This document shows, one piece after another, positions 16,996 through 25,738 of a stretch of 64,000 nt of DNA; within the stretch, counting starts at the first letter, position 1, and every line of letters begins with the position of its first letter. This DNA is from Aquipuribacter nitratireducens (lineage in GTDB: Bacteria; Actinomycetota; Actinomycetes; Actinomycetales; JBBAYJ01): positions 19,569 through 83,568 of the forward strand of contig NZ_JBBEOG010000013.1 in NCBI RefSeq assembly GCF_037860835.1. Reading direction: 5' to 3'. A model generated the notes under the pieces. It made no database searches, was not told the DNA's origin, and was given only the letters and a program-made list of their open reading frames with translations. Made by a program: the position numbers and the translations under genes.

Positions 16996-17811
16996 GTGAC
17001 GGCCCTCGCATGGTTCCTCGTCGGGGCGCTCGGGCTCGTCGGACTCGCCATCGGTTCCTTCCTCAATGTCGTCGTCCACCGGGTGCCGGCGGGGCGGTCC
17101 GTCGTCCACCCGCCGAGCGCCTGCCCACGCTGCGGCAACCGGATCCGGCCGCGCGACAACGTCCCCGTGCTGGGGTGGCTGCTGCTGCGCGGACGCTGCC
17201 GTGACTGCGGCGAACCGATCAGCCCCCGCTACCCGCTCGTCGAGCTGGGGACCGGTGTCGCCTTCGCCCTCGTCACGTGGTTCGTCCTCGACGCACTGGC
17301 AGGGGAGCGATCGACGCTCGTGCTGCCCGCGCTGCTGTACCTCGCGGCCATCACCGTCGCGCTCGGGCTCATCGACCTCGACGTCCGCCGCTTGCCGGAC
17401 GCCATCGTGCTGCCGAGCTACGTCGTGCTCGTCGTGCTCCTCGGTCTCGCGAGCATCGCCGAGGGCGACTGGTGGCCCTTCGTCCGCGCGCTCATCGGCG
17501 GCGCGAGCGGATTCGTCTTCTACTTCGCCCTCGCGATCGCCTACCCGGCAGGTATGGGCTTCGGTGACGTCAAGCTCGCCGGGGTGCTCGGCCTGGTGCT
17601 CGGCTGGTTCGGGTGGGGCGCGCTGCTCGTCGGCGTGTTCTCCGGCTTCCTGCTCGGGGCCATGGTGAGCGTGCTTTTCATCGGGCTCAGGCTGGCGACG
17701 CGGAAGTCGCTCATCCCGTTCGGGCCGTACATGCTCGCGGGCTGCTGGATCGGTGTGACCGTCGGCGGTCCGCTCTTCTCGGCCTACCTGCGTCTCGTCG
17801 GGTTGTCCTGA
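16996..17811 (+). CDS. pilD: Prepilin peptidase PilD (A24 family) with N-methylation domain
   Basis: Membrane aspartyl protease that removes prepilin leaders and methylates the new N-terminus. The 271 residues show the tetracysteine domain (CPRCGN near 43 and CRDCG near 67), the first catalytic Asp in LIDLDVRRLPDAIV near 127, and the GxGD motif GMGFGDVKLAG with Asp near 192. About seven hydrophobic helices are visible. The methylation-domain cysteines are present, so both activities are expected. It is GTG-started, 49 bases after the PilX-like gene. It should process PilA1, PilA2 and both minor prepilins encoded just upstream. Confidence 0.96.
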   Translation: MTALAWFLVGALGLVGLAIGSFLNVVVHRVPAGRSVVHPPSACPRCGNRIRPRDNVPVLGWLLLRGRCRDCGEPISPRYPLVELGTGVAFALVTWFVLDALAGERSTLVLPALLYLAAITVALGLIDLDVRRLPDAIVLPSYVVLVVLLGLASIAEGDWWPFVRALIGGASGFVFYFALAIAYPAGMGFGDVKLAGVLGLVLGWFGWGALLVGVFSGFLLGAMVSVLFIGLRLATRKSLIPFGPYMLAGCWIGVTVGGPLFSAYLRLVGLS

Positions 17812-17883
17812 CCTCCACGGTCGGACCCGCTAGTCCGCTCGGGTGACAGCACGGCCCGGCGCGGACCGCGAGCACCTTCGGCG

Positions 17884-17909
17884 TCAAGCCCGATCCCCTC
17901 GTGCCCGAT
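17884..17909 (+). promoter_or_regulatory. Sigma-28-like promoter for pilM-pilN-pilO
   Basis: TCAA (17884-17887) and CCCGAT (17904-17909) are 16 bases apart, the same spacing as at pilB, pilT and pilA1. The predicted start is near 17917, about 54 bases before the pilM GTG, leaving the strong GAAGGAGATCC ribosome site in the leader. Confidence 0.65.
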
Positions 17910-17970
17910 CCCTGCTTGTGGGTGACCCCCGGTCGCCCCGCAGACCCGGACCACACGAAGGAGATCCACC

Positions 17971-19023
17971 GTGGCAGCACGAACCGCCATCGGTCTCGAC
18001 ATCGGGACCTCGGGCGTGCGCGCCGCCGAGCTGACGTTCGGCCGGCACGGGGTGAGGCTCGAGAAGTTCGGCCAGGTGGCCGTCCCGGCAGGCGCGGTGC
18101 GCGACGGCGAGGTCGTCGAGCCCGTGAGCGTCGCCGAGGCCATCAAGGAGCTGTGGGGCGCGACGCGCTTCTCCAGCAAGCAGGTCGTCCTCGGGGTCGC
18201 CAACCAGCGCGTCGTCGTCCGCAACGTCGAGCTGCCGTGGCTCCCGGTGGCAGAGCTCCGCAAGAGCCTCGGCCTCCAGGTGGCCGACCTGCTCCCGATG
18301 CCGGTCGAGCAGGCCGTCCTCGACTTCCACCCCGTCGAGGAGGTACGAGGCGACCGCGGGCGCATGATCCGCGGCATGCTCGTCGCCGCCTCCCGCGACG
18401 TCGTCCTCGCGAACGTCCGCTGCGCGGAGCGCGCGGGCCTCACGCCGACGAGCGTCGACCTCACGAGCTTCGCGGTCCTCCGTTCGCTCGGGTCCGGCGC
18501 CTTCGGCGACGGTGCGACGGAGGCACTCATCGACGTCGGCGCCCGCGTGACGAACATCGTCGTTCACACCGCCGGCGTCCCGACCTTCGTCCGCATCCTC
18601 CTCATGGGCGGGCAGGACATCACCGACGCCCTCGCCGAGCGCGTCGGCAGCTCGCTCGCGGAGGCCGAGGGCCTCAAGCACGTGGTCGGCATGGATCGTC
18701 AGGCCGGCCCGGAGTTCACCAACGCCTCCCGCGCCGTCGAGGCGACCGCGCAGTCGCTCGTCGACGAGATCCGCGGCTCCCTCGACTACTACTCCTCGAC
18801 GACGCCGGGCGCCCCCGTCGAGCGCGTCGTCGTCTCCGGCGGCGGCTCGCTCCTGCGCGGGCTCACCGACCGGCTCGGCCAGGCGGTGCGTGTACCCGTC
18901 GAGGTCGGCGACCCCATGAAGGACATGTCGATCGGCAAGACCGGCCTCGACGACGACCAGCTCGCGCTCGTGCGCCCGCTCGCCGCCGTCCCGGTCGGCC
19001 TCGCGATGGGAGCAGCCCGATGA
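17971..19023 (+). CDS. pilM: Type IV pilus assembly protein PilM (actin-like)
   Basis: Cytoplasmic FtsA/actin-fold protein that binds the PilN N-terminus and couples the membrane PilN-PilO complex to the motors. 350 residues, normal length. The phosphate-1 loop GLDIGTSGVRAAEL lies at about 7-20, the connecting aspartate region LIDVGARVTNIVVH at about 187-200, and the adenosine motif VVVSGGGSLLRG at about 287-298. The start is the GTG at 17971 behind GAAGGAG. The stop overlaps the pilN start (ATGA). Confidence 0.94.
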   Translation: MAARTAIGLDIGTSGVRAAELTFGRHGVRLEKFGQVAVPAGAVRDGEVVEPVSVAEAIKELWGATRFSSKQVVLGVANQRVVVRNVELPWLPVAELRKSLGLQVADLLPMPVEQAVLDFHPVEEVRGDRGRMIRGMLVAASRDVVLANVRCAERAGLTPTSVDLTSFAVLRSLGSGAFGDGATEALIDVGARVTNIVVHTAGVPTFVRILLMGGQDITDALAERVGSSLAEAEGLKHVVGMDRQAGPEFTNASRAVEATAQSLVDEIRGSLDYYSSTTPGAPVERVVVSGGGSLLRGLTDRLGQAVRVPVEVGDPMKDMSIGKTGLDDDQLALVRPLAAVPVGLAMGAAR

Positions 19024-19724
19024 GCACCCAGCCCGGTGCGGTGACCGAGACGACGACAGTCGTCCCCCTCACCGCCGAGTTCCCCCTCGCGCGCGTCGAC
19101 CTGCTGCCCCCCGAGGTGCTGGCCGACCGCCGCTTCAAGAAGACGAAGGGGTGGCTCGCCCTCGCCGTCGTGGGCTCGCTCGCCCTGTGCGGCGGGGCCT
19201 ACGCGTGGGCGGCCGCCGACGCGAACGCCGCCGCCGAGGAACTTGCCGTCGAGCAGGCCCGGACGTCGGAGCTGACGTCGGAGGCCGCGCAGTACGCCGA
19301 GGTCCCGGCCATCATCGCGACCAAGGACCGTGCCGAGACGGCGCTCGAGACCGCCATGGCGTCCGACATCCAGTGGTACCGCTACCTCGCGCAGATGGCG
19401 TCCGTGACGCCGGAGGGCGTGTGGTTCACGAACGTGACCGCGACCGCGAATGCCGAGGGAGCCGGAGCGTCGGGGGCCACCGGGGACCCGCTCGCGCCCG
19501 TCGACAGCGTCGCGGACGTCGTGACCATCGGGAAGGCCCTCAGCTACGAGGACGTCGCGACGTGGATGGACCGGCTCGAGACGGTGACCGGCTACGACCA
19601 CGTCCTGTTCTCCACGACGACGCTCAACGACGACACCGCCGACGAGCCGTACGTCGACTTCCAGGTCAGCACCAAGGTGCTGCCCGAGGCGTACTCCGAC
19701 CGCTACGCACCGAAGGCCGAGTGA
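19020..19724 (+). CDS. pilN: Type IV pilus alignment protein PilN
   Basis: 234 residues: a short cytoplasmic N-terminus containing RVDLLPPEVLADRRFKK (the INLLP-like box that PilM binds, about residues 24-40), one membrane helix (about 43-65), a coiled-coil-like Ala/Glu-rich stretch (about 65-110) and a ferredoxin-like outer domain to the end. The start is the ATG overlapping the pilM stop; the long upstream frame from 17901 is antisense-free shadow of pilM. It is expected to pair with PilO on the outer face of the membrane. Confidence 0.9.
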   Translation: MSTQPGAVTETTTVVPLTAEFPLARVDLLPPEVLADRRFKKTKGWLALAVVGSLALCGGAYAWAAADANAAAEELAVEQARTSELTSEAAQYAEVPAIIATKDRAETALETAMASDIQWYRYLAQMASVTPEGVWFTNVTATANAEGAGASGATGDPLAPVDSVADVVTIGKALSYEDVATWMDRLETVTGYDHVLFSTTTLNDDTADEPYVDFQVSTKVLPEAYSDRYAPKAE

Positions 19725-19725
19725 C

Positions 19726-20526
19726 ATGAAGCTGACCAGAACAGCAGGCTGGTCCCTCGGGACCGCGGGACTGTGCGTCGCACTGAGCGCCGCCAGCTGG
19801 TTCCTCCTCGTCGACCCCCAGCGCGCCGCCGCCGCGGAGTCCCGCGAGCTCACGGTCGCCGCGCAGCAGCAGAACGCCGACCTCGAGCTGCAGATCGAAC
19901 AGCTCAAGGAGCAGTTCGCGAACCTGCCGCAGATGCAGGCCGAGCTGGCCGCGATCCGCGAGGCGCTCCCCGAGGAGCCCGCTCTGTCGCGCCTCATCCG
20001 CGACGTCGACGACCGAGGAGTCGACGCCGGCATCATCGTCGACTCCATCGTGTCGGGGGTCCCGGTCGCCGTCGTCGACACGGCCGCGCTGGCCGCGGCG
20101 CCCGCCGACCCGGCCGCCGCGGAGAGCGCGTCCGCAGAGCCGTCGGCGGCACCGTCGGAGCCGGCGAGCGAACCATCCGCCGCGCCCAGCGAGGGGACCG
20201 ACCCGGCGTCCGACCCCGCCGCCCCTGCTCCGGCTGCGCTGCCCGCAGGGCCCGTCCTGGCCGCCGTCCCCGTCACGATCACCGCGACCGGTGACTTCTC
20301 CGACGCCGTCCTGTTCCTCAAGGGCCTCCAGGCCGACACCCCCCGCGCGCTGCTCGTCGACTCCCTCGGCGTCACCGTCGCGGAGGGTGAGGACCTCGAC
20401 CCCGGGAGCGTCCAGGTCACCGTCACGGGCCGGGTGTTCGTCTTCTCCGACCCCACCGCCGTCGACGCCGCCACCGCCACCGGGCTCCCCAGCCCCACCC
20501 CGACCGTGATCGAGGAGACGCCATGA
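19726..20526 (+). CDS. pilO: Type IV pilus alignment protein PilO
   Basis: 266 residues: membrane helix at about 8-28, coiled coil at about 30-90 (QQQNADLELQIEQLKEQFANLPQ type), then an outer ferredoxin-like domain that is interrupted by a disordered Ala/Pro/Ser/Glu stretch at about 125-175 not seen in most PilO proteins. The domain resumes with VPVTITATGDFSDAVLFLKGLQ, the usual PilO core. It begins one base after the pilN stop and overlaps the next gene by four bases. Partner of PilN; the insert probably forms a flexible loop toward the wall. Confidence 0.88.
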   Translation: MKLTRTAGWSLGTAGLCVALSAASWFLLVDPQRAAAAESRELTVAAQQQNADLELQIEQLKEQFANLPQMQAELAAIREALPEEPALSRLIRDVDDRGVDAGIIVDSIVSGVPVAVVDTAALAAAPADPAAAESASAEPSAAPSEPASEPSAAPSEGTDPASDPAAPAPAALPAGPVLAAVPVTITATGDFSDAVLFLKGLQADTPRALLVDSLGVTVAEGEDLDPGSVQVTVTGRVFVFSDPTAVDAATATGLPSPTPTVIEETP

Positions 20527-21377
20527 GCACGCAGCCGTTCGGGCAGCCGGGACCCATCGGCGGTCCGTCGACCCCGCCCCCGCCGCCCCCTCCGGTGGCG
20601 GACGAGGCACCCTCCGGCTCCCGGAAGACGGTCGTCATCGCCGTCGCCGCCGGCGTCGCGGCGCTGGGCGTGCTCGGCGCGGGCGCGGCCCTCGTCCTCA
20701 CCGGTGCGGGTGGCGCGGACGGTGAGGCGAGTGGCGTGGTCCCGCCCGCGTCGGTCGCACCGGTCGAGCCCTCGGCCACTGCCACAGCTGCTCCCGCGAG
20801 CCCCCTGCCCACCGCCGTCATCAAGGGCCGGAACGTCTTCGTCCCGCTGGTCGAGGAAGGTGAGGCCGCTTCGGGCGCCGGCACGGAAGCGGCGACGGCT
20901 CCGCCCGCCACGAGCGGGTCGACCACAAGCACCGGTGCGCTCCCGGGCTCGACGACGGCCCCCACGAGCGCCCCGACCTCCGGCACAGGCTTCACGCCGC
21001 TGCCCGTCGTCGAGTACATCGAGGTCACCGTCACCGAGACGGTGAAGGGCGACCCCGTCCCGGGTCCGACCGCCACCGAGACGGTCACGGCTCCCGCCGT
21101 CGAGGTGCCGGTCCCCGGCGCGACGTTCGAGCGGCTGCGCGTCGTCGTCGAGGCGCGCGACGTCCTCGCCGACGACGGCGTCACCGTGATCGGCACCGAG
21201 TACCCGGCCGACTTCTACGTCGACAAGGTGCTCTACGAGGACGTCCTGCCCGAGGACCCCGCCTTCGGTGAGAAGGAGGAGTTCATCTACGTGTCCTACT
21301 CCCCGTCGGAGCAGAAGCTCCTCTTCTCCTACGGCTCGGCGCTGTTCTCGGTCGTCGTGCCCGTCACCACCCCCTGA
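20523..21377 (+). CDS. Membrane protein of unknown family at the PilP position
   Basis: 284 residues: a proline-rich N-terminus (about 1-35), one membrane helix (about 38-60), a Thr/Ser/Ala/Pro linker and a folded C-terminal part (about 150-284) ending in an EFIYVSYSPSEQKLLFSYGS block. A KGRNVFVPL segment near 100 resembles the KNPFxPL boxes that precede PilP-like domains. No lipobox is present, so it is anchored by the helix, unlike diderm PilP. The ATG overlaps the pilO stop, so it is made with pilMNO. Because there is no secretin here, a wall-spanning or alignment role in place of PilP is plausible but unproven. Confidence 0.7.
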   Translation: MSTQPFGQPGPIGGPSTPPPPPPPVADEAPSGSRKTVVIAVAAGVAALGVLGAGAALVLTGAGGADGEASGVVPPASVAPVEPSATATAAPASPLPTAVIKGRNVFVPLVEEGEAASGAGTEAATAPPATSGSTTSTGALPGSTTAPTSAPTSGTGFTPLPVVEYIEVTVTETVKGDPVPGPTATETVTAPAVEVPVPGATFERLRVVVEARDVLADDGVTVIGTEYPADFYVDKVLYEDVLPEDPAFGEKEEFIYVSYSPSEQKLLFSYGSALFSVVVPVTTP

Positions 21378-21396
21378 CCCACCCGCACCGCCAGAC

Positions 21397-21430
21397 GCGC
21401 GGTGGTCGTCTCCCACGACGGCCACCGCGC
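21397..21430 (+). terminator. Hairpin terminator at the end of the pilus locus
   Basis: GCGCGGTGG (21397-21405) pairs with CCACCGCGC (21422-21430), and an inner TCGT/ACGA pairing extends the stem with a small bulge. It stands 20 bases after the last pilus gene and before aroC. Confidence 0.55.
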
Positions 21431-21463
21431 TCGTGCGTCCGGGGGGTCTGACAGCATGGCCGC

Positions 21464-22654
21464 ATGCGCTGGACCACCGCCGGGGAGAGCCACGGCCCCG
21501 CCCTCGTCGGCGTCGTGGAGGGCGTGCCCGCCGGGGTCGCCGTCACGAGCGACGACCTCGTCCGCGTCCTCGCCCGCCGCCGGCTCGGCTACGGCCGCGG
21601 CGCCCGGATGAAGTTCGAGCAGGACCGGGTCCGCGTGCTCGGCGGCGTCCGGCACGGCTGCACGATGGGCGGCCCGGTCGCGATCGAGGTCGAGAACACC
21701 GAGTGGCCGAAGTGGGAGACGGTGATGAGCGCCGACCCCGTGCCGGCCGACGAGCTCGCCGGTCTCGCGCGCAACGCCCCGCTCACCCGGCCGCGACCCG
21801 GCCACGCCGACCTCGTCGGCATGCAGAAGTACGGCTTCGACGACGCCCGTCCCGTCCTCGAGCGCGCGAGCGCCCGCGAGACCGCGGCCCGCGTCGCCCT
21901 CGGCGCCGTAGCCGCCGCCCTGCTCGAGCAGGCCGCCGGTGTCCGGCTCGTCAGCCACACCGTCGCCATCGGCCCGGTCGAGGTGCCCGAGGGTTCGCCG
22001 CTGCCCGGCCCGGACGACGTCGACGCCCTCGACGCCGACCCGGTCCGCTGTCACGACCCCGCGACGAGCGAGGCGATGGTCGCCGAGATCGACGCGTGCC
22101 GGCGCGACGGCGACACCCTCGGCGGGGTCGTCGAGGTCCTCGCGTACGGCCTCCCACCGGGCCTCGGCAGCCACGTCTCGGCGGACCGCCGCCTCGACGG
22201 CCGCCTCGCCGGTGCCCTCATGGGCATCCAGGCGATGAAGGGCGTCGAGATCGGCGACGGGTTCACCACGGCCCGCCGCCGCGGGTCCGCCGCCCACGAC
22301 GAGATCGAGACCGGCGACGACGGGAGACTCCGGCGGCGCACCGGCCGCGCCGGCGGCACCGAGGGCGGCATGAGCACGGGCGACGTCCTGCGCGTGCGGG
22401 CCGCCATGAAGCCGATCAGCACCGTGCCCCGGGCACTCGACACCGTCGACGTCGCGACGGGGGAGAAGGCCGTCGCCATCAACCAGCGCTCCGACGTGTG
22501 CGCCGTCCCGGCCTCCGGTGTCGTCGCCGAGGCCGTGGTCGCACTCGTCCTCGCCGACGCGCTGCTGGAGAAGTTCGGCGGCGACTCCGTCACCGAGACC
22601 GCTCGCAACGTGCGCTCGTACCTCGCCGCGCTCGACGAGCGGGGGCTCGCGTGA
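21464..22654 (+). CDS. aroC: Chorismate synthase
   Basis: FMN-dependent conversion of EPSP to chorismate. The 396 residues start with [16 protein letters not shown], the conserved site around His11, and contain the second signature [14 protein letters not shown] near 107-120, the central [26 protein letters not shown] (about 240-265) and the C-terminal FGGDSVTET block. The ATG at 21464 follows a CAGCAT hexamer by six bases and lacks a good ribosome site, so a leaderless mRNA is possible. It overlaps aroK by four bases. First gene of aroC-aroK-aroB-aroQ. Confidence 0.97.
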   Translation: MRWTTAGESHGPALVGVVEGVPAGVAVTSDDLVRVLARRRLGYGRGARMKFEQDRVRVLGGVRHGCTMGGPVAIEVENTEWPKWETVMSADPVPADELAGLARNAPLTRPRPGHADLVGMQKYGFDDARPVLERASARETAARVALGAVAAALLEQAAGVRLVSHTVAIGPVEVPEGSPLPGPDDVDALDADPVRCHDPATSEAMVAEIDACRRDGDTLGGVVEVLAYGLPPGLGSHVSADRRLDGRLAGALMGIQAMKGVEIGDGFTTARRRGSAAHDEIETGDDGRLRRRTGRAGGTEGGMSTGDVLRVRAAMKPISTVPRALDTVDVATGEKAVAINQRSDVCAVPASGVVAEAVVALVLADALLEKFGGDSVTETARNVRSYLAALDERGLA

Positions 22655-23220
22655 GCCCCATCCCCGGCGTCGACGGTCCCCTCGTCGTCCTCGTCGGGCC
22701 CCCGGGCGCCGGCAAGAGCACGGTCGCCGCCGCGCTCGCCCGCCTCCTCGGCACCGAGGCCCGGGACACCGACAGCGACGTCGAGGCCCGCGCCGGGCGC
22801 ACCGTCTCCGAGATCTTCCTCTACGACGGCGAGCCCGCCTTCCGCGACCTCGAGCGCGAGGCCGTCGCGACCGCGCTCGCCGAGCACACCGGCGTGCTCG
22901 CCCTCGGCGGTGGCGCGCCCGTCGACCCCGCCACGCGCGAGCTCCTGCAGCCGCAGCGCGTCGTGTTCCTCGACGTCGGCCTCGCGGCCGCCGCCCGGCG
23001 CATCGGCATGGATGCCCCGCGACCGCTCCTCCTCGACTCCCCGCGCGCGACGTGGACGCGGCTCATGGACGCCCGCCGACCCGTCTACACCGAGGTCGCC
23101 GACCTCGTCGTCACCACCACCGAGGTCGACGCCGACGCCGTGGCCGCCCAGGTCGTCGACCACTTCGACGACCTCCGCGCGCGAGCACGCGCGACCGCCG
23201 AGCAGGGGAGCAGCACGTGA
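22651..23220 (+). CDS. aroK: Shikimate kinase
   Basis: ATP-dependent phosphorylation of shikimate at O3. 189 residues with Walker [10 protein letters not shown] at about 15-23, the substrate-binding [18 protein letters not shown] at about 37-54 (first Asp binds shikimate), the FRDLEREAV loop and [11 protein letters not shown] near 85. The GTG start overlaps the aroC stop (GTGA), and its own stop overlaps aroB the same way, so expression is tightly linked. Length is normal for a single-domain enzyme. Confidence 0.95.
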   Translation: MSPIPGVDGPLVVLVGPPGAGKSTVAAALARLLGTEARDTDSDVEARAGRTVSEIFLYDGEPAFRDLEREAVATALAEHTGVLALGGGAPVDPATRELLQPQRVVFLDVGLAAAARRIGMDAPRPLLLDSPRATWTRLMDARRPVYTEVADLVVTTTEVDADAVAAQVVDHFDDLRARARATAEQGSST

Positions 23221-24314
23221 GCACGACGGCGCACGACGCGCCCACCGTCGTCCGGGTCGACGGGCCCGAGCCGTACGACGTCGTCATCGGCCACCGGCTG
23301 CTCGACCGCCTGCCCGGCGTGCTCGGCGACGGCGTCCGCAAGGTGCTCGTCGTCCACCCGCGGGCGCTGCGCTCCACCGGCGACGCCGTCCGCGAGGACC
23401 TCGCTGCGAACGGCTACGAGGCCGTCACCGCCGAGGTGCCCGACGGGGAGGAGGCGAAGACCGCCCAGGTCGCCGCGTTCTGCTGGCAGGTGCTCGGGCA
23501 GGCCGCCTTCACCCGCACCGACGCCGTCGTCGGCGTGGGCGGTGGCGCCGTCACCGACCTCGCCGGCTTCGTCGCCGCCACGTGGCTGCGTGGCGTCCGC
23601 GTCGTCCACCTCCCGACGACGCTGCTCGGCATGGTCGACGCGGCCGTCGGCGGCAAGACCGGCATCAACACCGCCGAGGGAAAGAACCTCGTCGGCTCCT
23701 TCCACCCGCCGGCCGGCGTCCTCGCCGACCTGTCGGCGCTGCAGACCCTGCCCGAGTTCGACCTGCGGGCCGGCCTCGCCGAGGTCGTGAAGTGCGGCTT
23801 CATCGCCGACCCGGACATCCTCACCCTCTGCGAGCAGCAGCCCGACGAGGCCGTCCGCTGGGACAGCCCCGTCCTCGCCGAGCTCGTCGAGCGCGCCGTC
23901 ACCGTCAAGGCCGCCGTCGTGGGGGAGGACCTCACCGAGGCCGGTCTGCGCGAGGTCCTCAACTACGGCCACACGTTCGGGCACGCCATCGAGCTCGTCG
24001 AGCGGTACACGTGGCGTCACGGCGCCGCCGTGAGCGTCGGCATGGTGTACGCCGCCGAGCTGGGCCGCCTCGCCGGGCACCTGCCGGAGCGGGTCGTCGA
24101 CCGGCACCGGACGATCCTCACGCGCCTCGGCCTGCCCATCGTCTACCGGGGGGACCGGTGGTCGGCGCTTTACGACGCGATGCGGCGGGACAAGAAGAGC
24201 CGCGGCGCGACCCTCCGCTTCGTCGTCCTCGACGCGGCGGGGCGGCCCACCCGGCTCGAGGGTCCCGACCCCGCGCTGCTGCAGGCGGCGTACGTCGAGG
24301 TCAGCGACACGTGA
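23217..24314 (+). CDS. aroB: 3-Dehydroquinate synthase
   Basis: NAD- and zinc-dependent cyclisation of DAHP to 3-dehydroquinate. 365 residues with the nucleotide-binding [19 protein letters not shown] at about 103-121, [20 protein letters not shown] at about 135-154, the zinc ligands (E in [10 protein letters not shown] near 190, H in [11 protein letters not shown] near 245-256) and the late [11 protein letters not shown]. The start is the GTG overlapping the aroK stop. Full length with no missing residues. Confidence 0.97.
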   Translation: MSTTAHDAPTVVRVDGPEPYDVVIGHRLLDRLPGVLGDGVRKVLVVHPRALRSTGDAVREDLAANGYEAVTAEVPDGEEAKTAQVAAFCWQVLGQAAFTRTDAVVGVGGGAVTDLAGFVAATWLRGVRVVHLPTTLLGMVDAAVGGKTGINTAEGKNLVGSFHPPAGVLADLSALQTLPEFDLRAGLAEVVKCGFIADPDILTLCEQQPDEAVRWDSPVLAELVERAVTVKAAVVGEDLTEAGLREVLNYGHTFGHAIELVERYTWRHGAAVSVGMVYAAELGRLAGHLPERVVDRHRTILTRLGLPIVYRGDRWSALYDAMRRDKKSRGATLRFVVLDAAGRPTRLEGPDPALLQAAYVEVSDT

Positions 24315-24760
24315 GCACGACCGGCGTCCTCGTCCTCAACGGACCGAACCTCGGTCGGCTCGGCACCCGGGAGCCCGACGTCTACGGCCACGCGACCCAC
24401 GACGACCTCGTCGCGCTCGTCGCCGCTGCCGCCGAGCGGCTCGGTCTCGACCCGGAGGTCCGGCAGAGCGACGACGAGGCCGACATCGTCCGCTGGCTCC
24501 ACGAGGCCGTCGACACCCGACGGCACGTCGTGATCAACCCGGCCGCCTTCACGCACTACTCGTACGCCCTGCGGGACGCGGCCGCGCTCGTGAGCGGGGC
24601 GGGGCTCGTCCTCGTCGAGGTCCACATCAGCAACCCGCACGGACGCGAGGCGTTCCGCCGGCACAGCGTCGTCAGCCCTGTCGCGACCGGGGTAATCGCC
24701 GGTTTCGGTCTCGACGGCTACCGCCTGGCGCTCGACGCGGTCGCCCGACACGCCGCCTGA
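24311..24760 (+). CDS. aroQ: 3-Dehydroquinate dehydratase, type II
   Basis: Dodecameric type II dehydroquinase, unrelated to type I AroD. 149 residues with [18 protein letters not shown] at about 8-25 (catalytic Tyr at its end and Arg in the flexible lid), [15 protein letters not shown] at about 77-91, and [17 protein letters not shown] at about 103-119 containing the catalytic His. The GTG overlaps the aroB stop. It ends the aro operon; no hairpin is visible in the 73 bases before the EAL gene. Confidence 0.95.
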   Translation: MSTTGVLVLNGPNLGRLGTREPDVYGHATHDDLVALVAAAAERLGLDPEVRQSDDEADIVRWLHEAVDTRRHVVINPAAFTHYSYALRDAAALVSGAGLVLVEVHISNPHGREAFRRHSVVSPVATGVIAGFGLDGYRLALDAVARHAA

Positions 24761-24781
24761 CCAGCGGCATCATCCGTTCGG

Positions 24782-24810
24782 TTGACACCGGCATGACACC
24801 TTCGTACGCG
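24782..24810 (+). promoter_or_regulatory. Possible sigma-70-type promoter for the EAL gene
   Basis: A perfect -35 hexamer TTGACA (24782-24787) is followed after 17 bases by TACGCG (24805-24810), which matches a -10 only at the TA. It is the only promoter-like signal in the aroQ-EAL gap. Confidence 0.35.
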
Positions 24811-24833
24811 CTGTAGTCGCCCGGGTTCCCTGC

Positions 24834-25727
24834 GTGACCCGGATGGGTCATGGTGGTCACGTGGCGATCACCCTCCCGGAGCGGCGGACCCCCTCCGGCG
24901 TCCGTCCGGGTGACCACCTCCCGCACCGGGGCCGTCGCGACGTGCCGCTCGCGGCGCCGACGGTCCTCGAGCTGCGACGGGCGGTGAGCGCCGACCGGCT
25001 CGTCGTCGCCCACCAGCCCATCGTGTCCCTCGACGACGGCGCGCTCCGCGGCAGCGAGACCCTCGTCCGCTGGCTGCACCCGCGGCTCGGTCTGCTGCTG
25101 CCCGACCGCTTCCTCCCGCTCGTCCGGCTCGCGGGCGTCTCCGCCGCGCTCGACCTCCTCGTGCTCCGGGCGGCGTGCCGCCGCCTCGCGGCGTCGCCCC
25201 TGCTGCCCCCGGCGAGCGTCAACGTGTCGCGAGCCGCGCTGCTGACCCCGGGCTTCGTCCCGGCGGTGCTCCACACCCTGCGCGACCACGGCCTCGACGG
25301 CTCCCGCGTCCAGCTGGAGCTGTCGGAGCAGCTGACCCTCGCCGACCTCGCGGCAGCGAGCGAGGAGCTGCGGGCGCTGCGGGTCGCGGAGGTCCGGGTC
25401 GTGCTCGACGACCTCGGTGCCGGGAACACGACGCTGCAGCACGTGCGGGCGCTGCGTCCGGCGTGGGTGAAGGTCGACCGCAGCCTCGTCGCCGGCGTCG
25501 ACCGCACGCCGGGGCACCTCGACACCATCCGCCGGGTCGTCGACCTCGCCGGCTCCCTCGGCGCCGGGGTGACCGCCGAGGGCGTCGAGCGTCCCGAGGA
25601 GGTCTCCTCGCTCGTCGATGCCGGCTGCGAGCGCGGCCAGGGCTGGCTGTTCGGCCGCCCCGTCCTGCAGGTCGGCGAGCGCCTGGTGGCGCCGGCGGCG
25701 GACGGGAGCACCCGCGCCGCCGGATAG
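24834..25727 (+). CDS. EAL-domain protein, probable c-di-GMP phosphodiesterase
   Basis: Stand-alone EAL domain with no GGDEF, PAS or membrane segment in its 297 residues, so it is a soluble enzyme. The signature glutamate is in ETLVRW near residue 75 (ETL instead of EAL), and the other metal/substrate residues are kept: Asn in SVNVSR near 125, Glu in QLELSE near 162, the paired Asp in LDDLGAG near 192, Lys in VKVDRSLV near 213, Glu in TAEGVE near 249 and Gln in QGWLFGRP near 269. It is therefore likely to hydrolyse c-di-GMP to pGpG. The start is uncertain: GTG 24834, ATG 24843 and GTG 24861 all precede the domain. Its neighbours are the pilus locus (3.4 kb away) and bldD (1 kb away), both c-di-GMP-linked in other bacteria. 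Confidence 0.88.
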   Translation: MTRMGHGGHVAITLPERRTPSGVRPGDHLPHRGRRDVPLAAPTVLELRRAVSADRLVVAHQPIVSLDDGALRGSETLVRWLHPRLGLLLPDRFLPLVRLAGVSAALDLLVLRAACRRLAASPLLPPASVNVSRAALLTPGFVPAVLHTLRDHGLDGSRVQLELSEQLTLADLAAASEELRALRVAEVRVVLDDLGAGNTTLQHVRALRPAWVKVDRSLVAGVDRTPGHLDTIRRVVDLAGSLGAGVTAEGVERPEEVSSLVDAGCERGQGWLFGRPVLQVGERLVAPAADGSTRAAG

Positions 25728-25730
25728 GAT
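25725..25730 (+). promoter_or_regulatory. -10 element for a probable leaderless efp mRNA
   Basis: TAGGAT lies eight bases before the efp ATG, overlapping the EAL gene stop. No ribosome site fits in the gap. Confidence 0.5.
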
Positions 25731-25738
25731 CGCGCACC

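Noticed and set aside
6961..21377. Type II secretion system or competence pseudopilus instead of type IV pili
   Set aside because: Separate PilB and PilT ATPases, PilM-PilN-PilO and minor prepilins with PilX-like protein indicate a retractile T4P; no secretin or comEA/comEC genes are present.
24782..24833. EAL gene as part of the sigma-28-like regulon
   Set aside because: No TCAA-N16-CCGA motif in the aroQ-EAL gap; the only promoter-like signal is a TTGACA hexamer.
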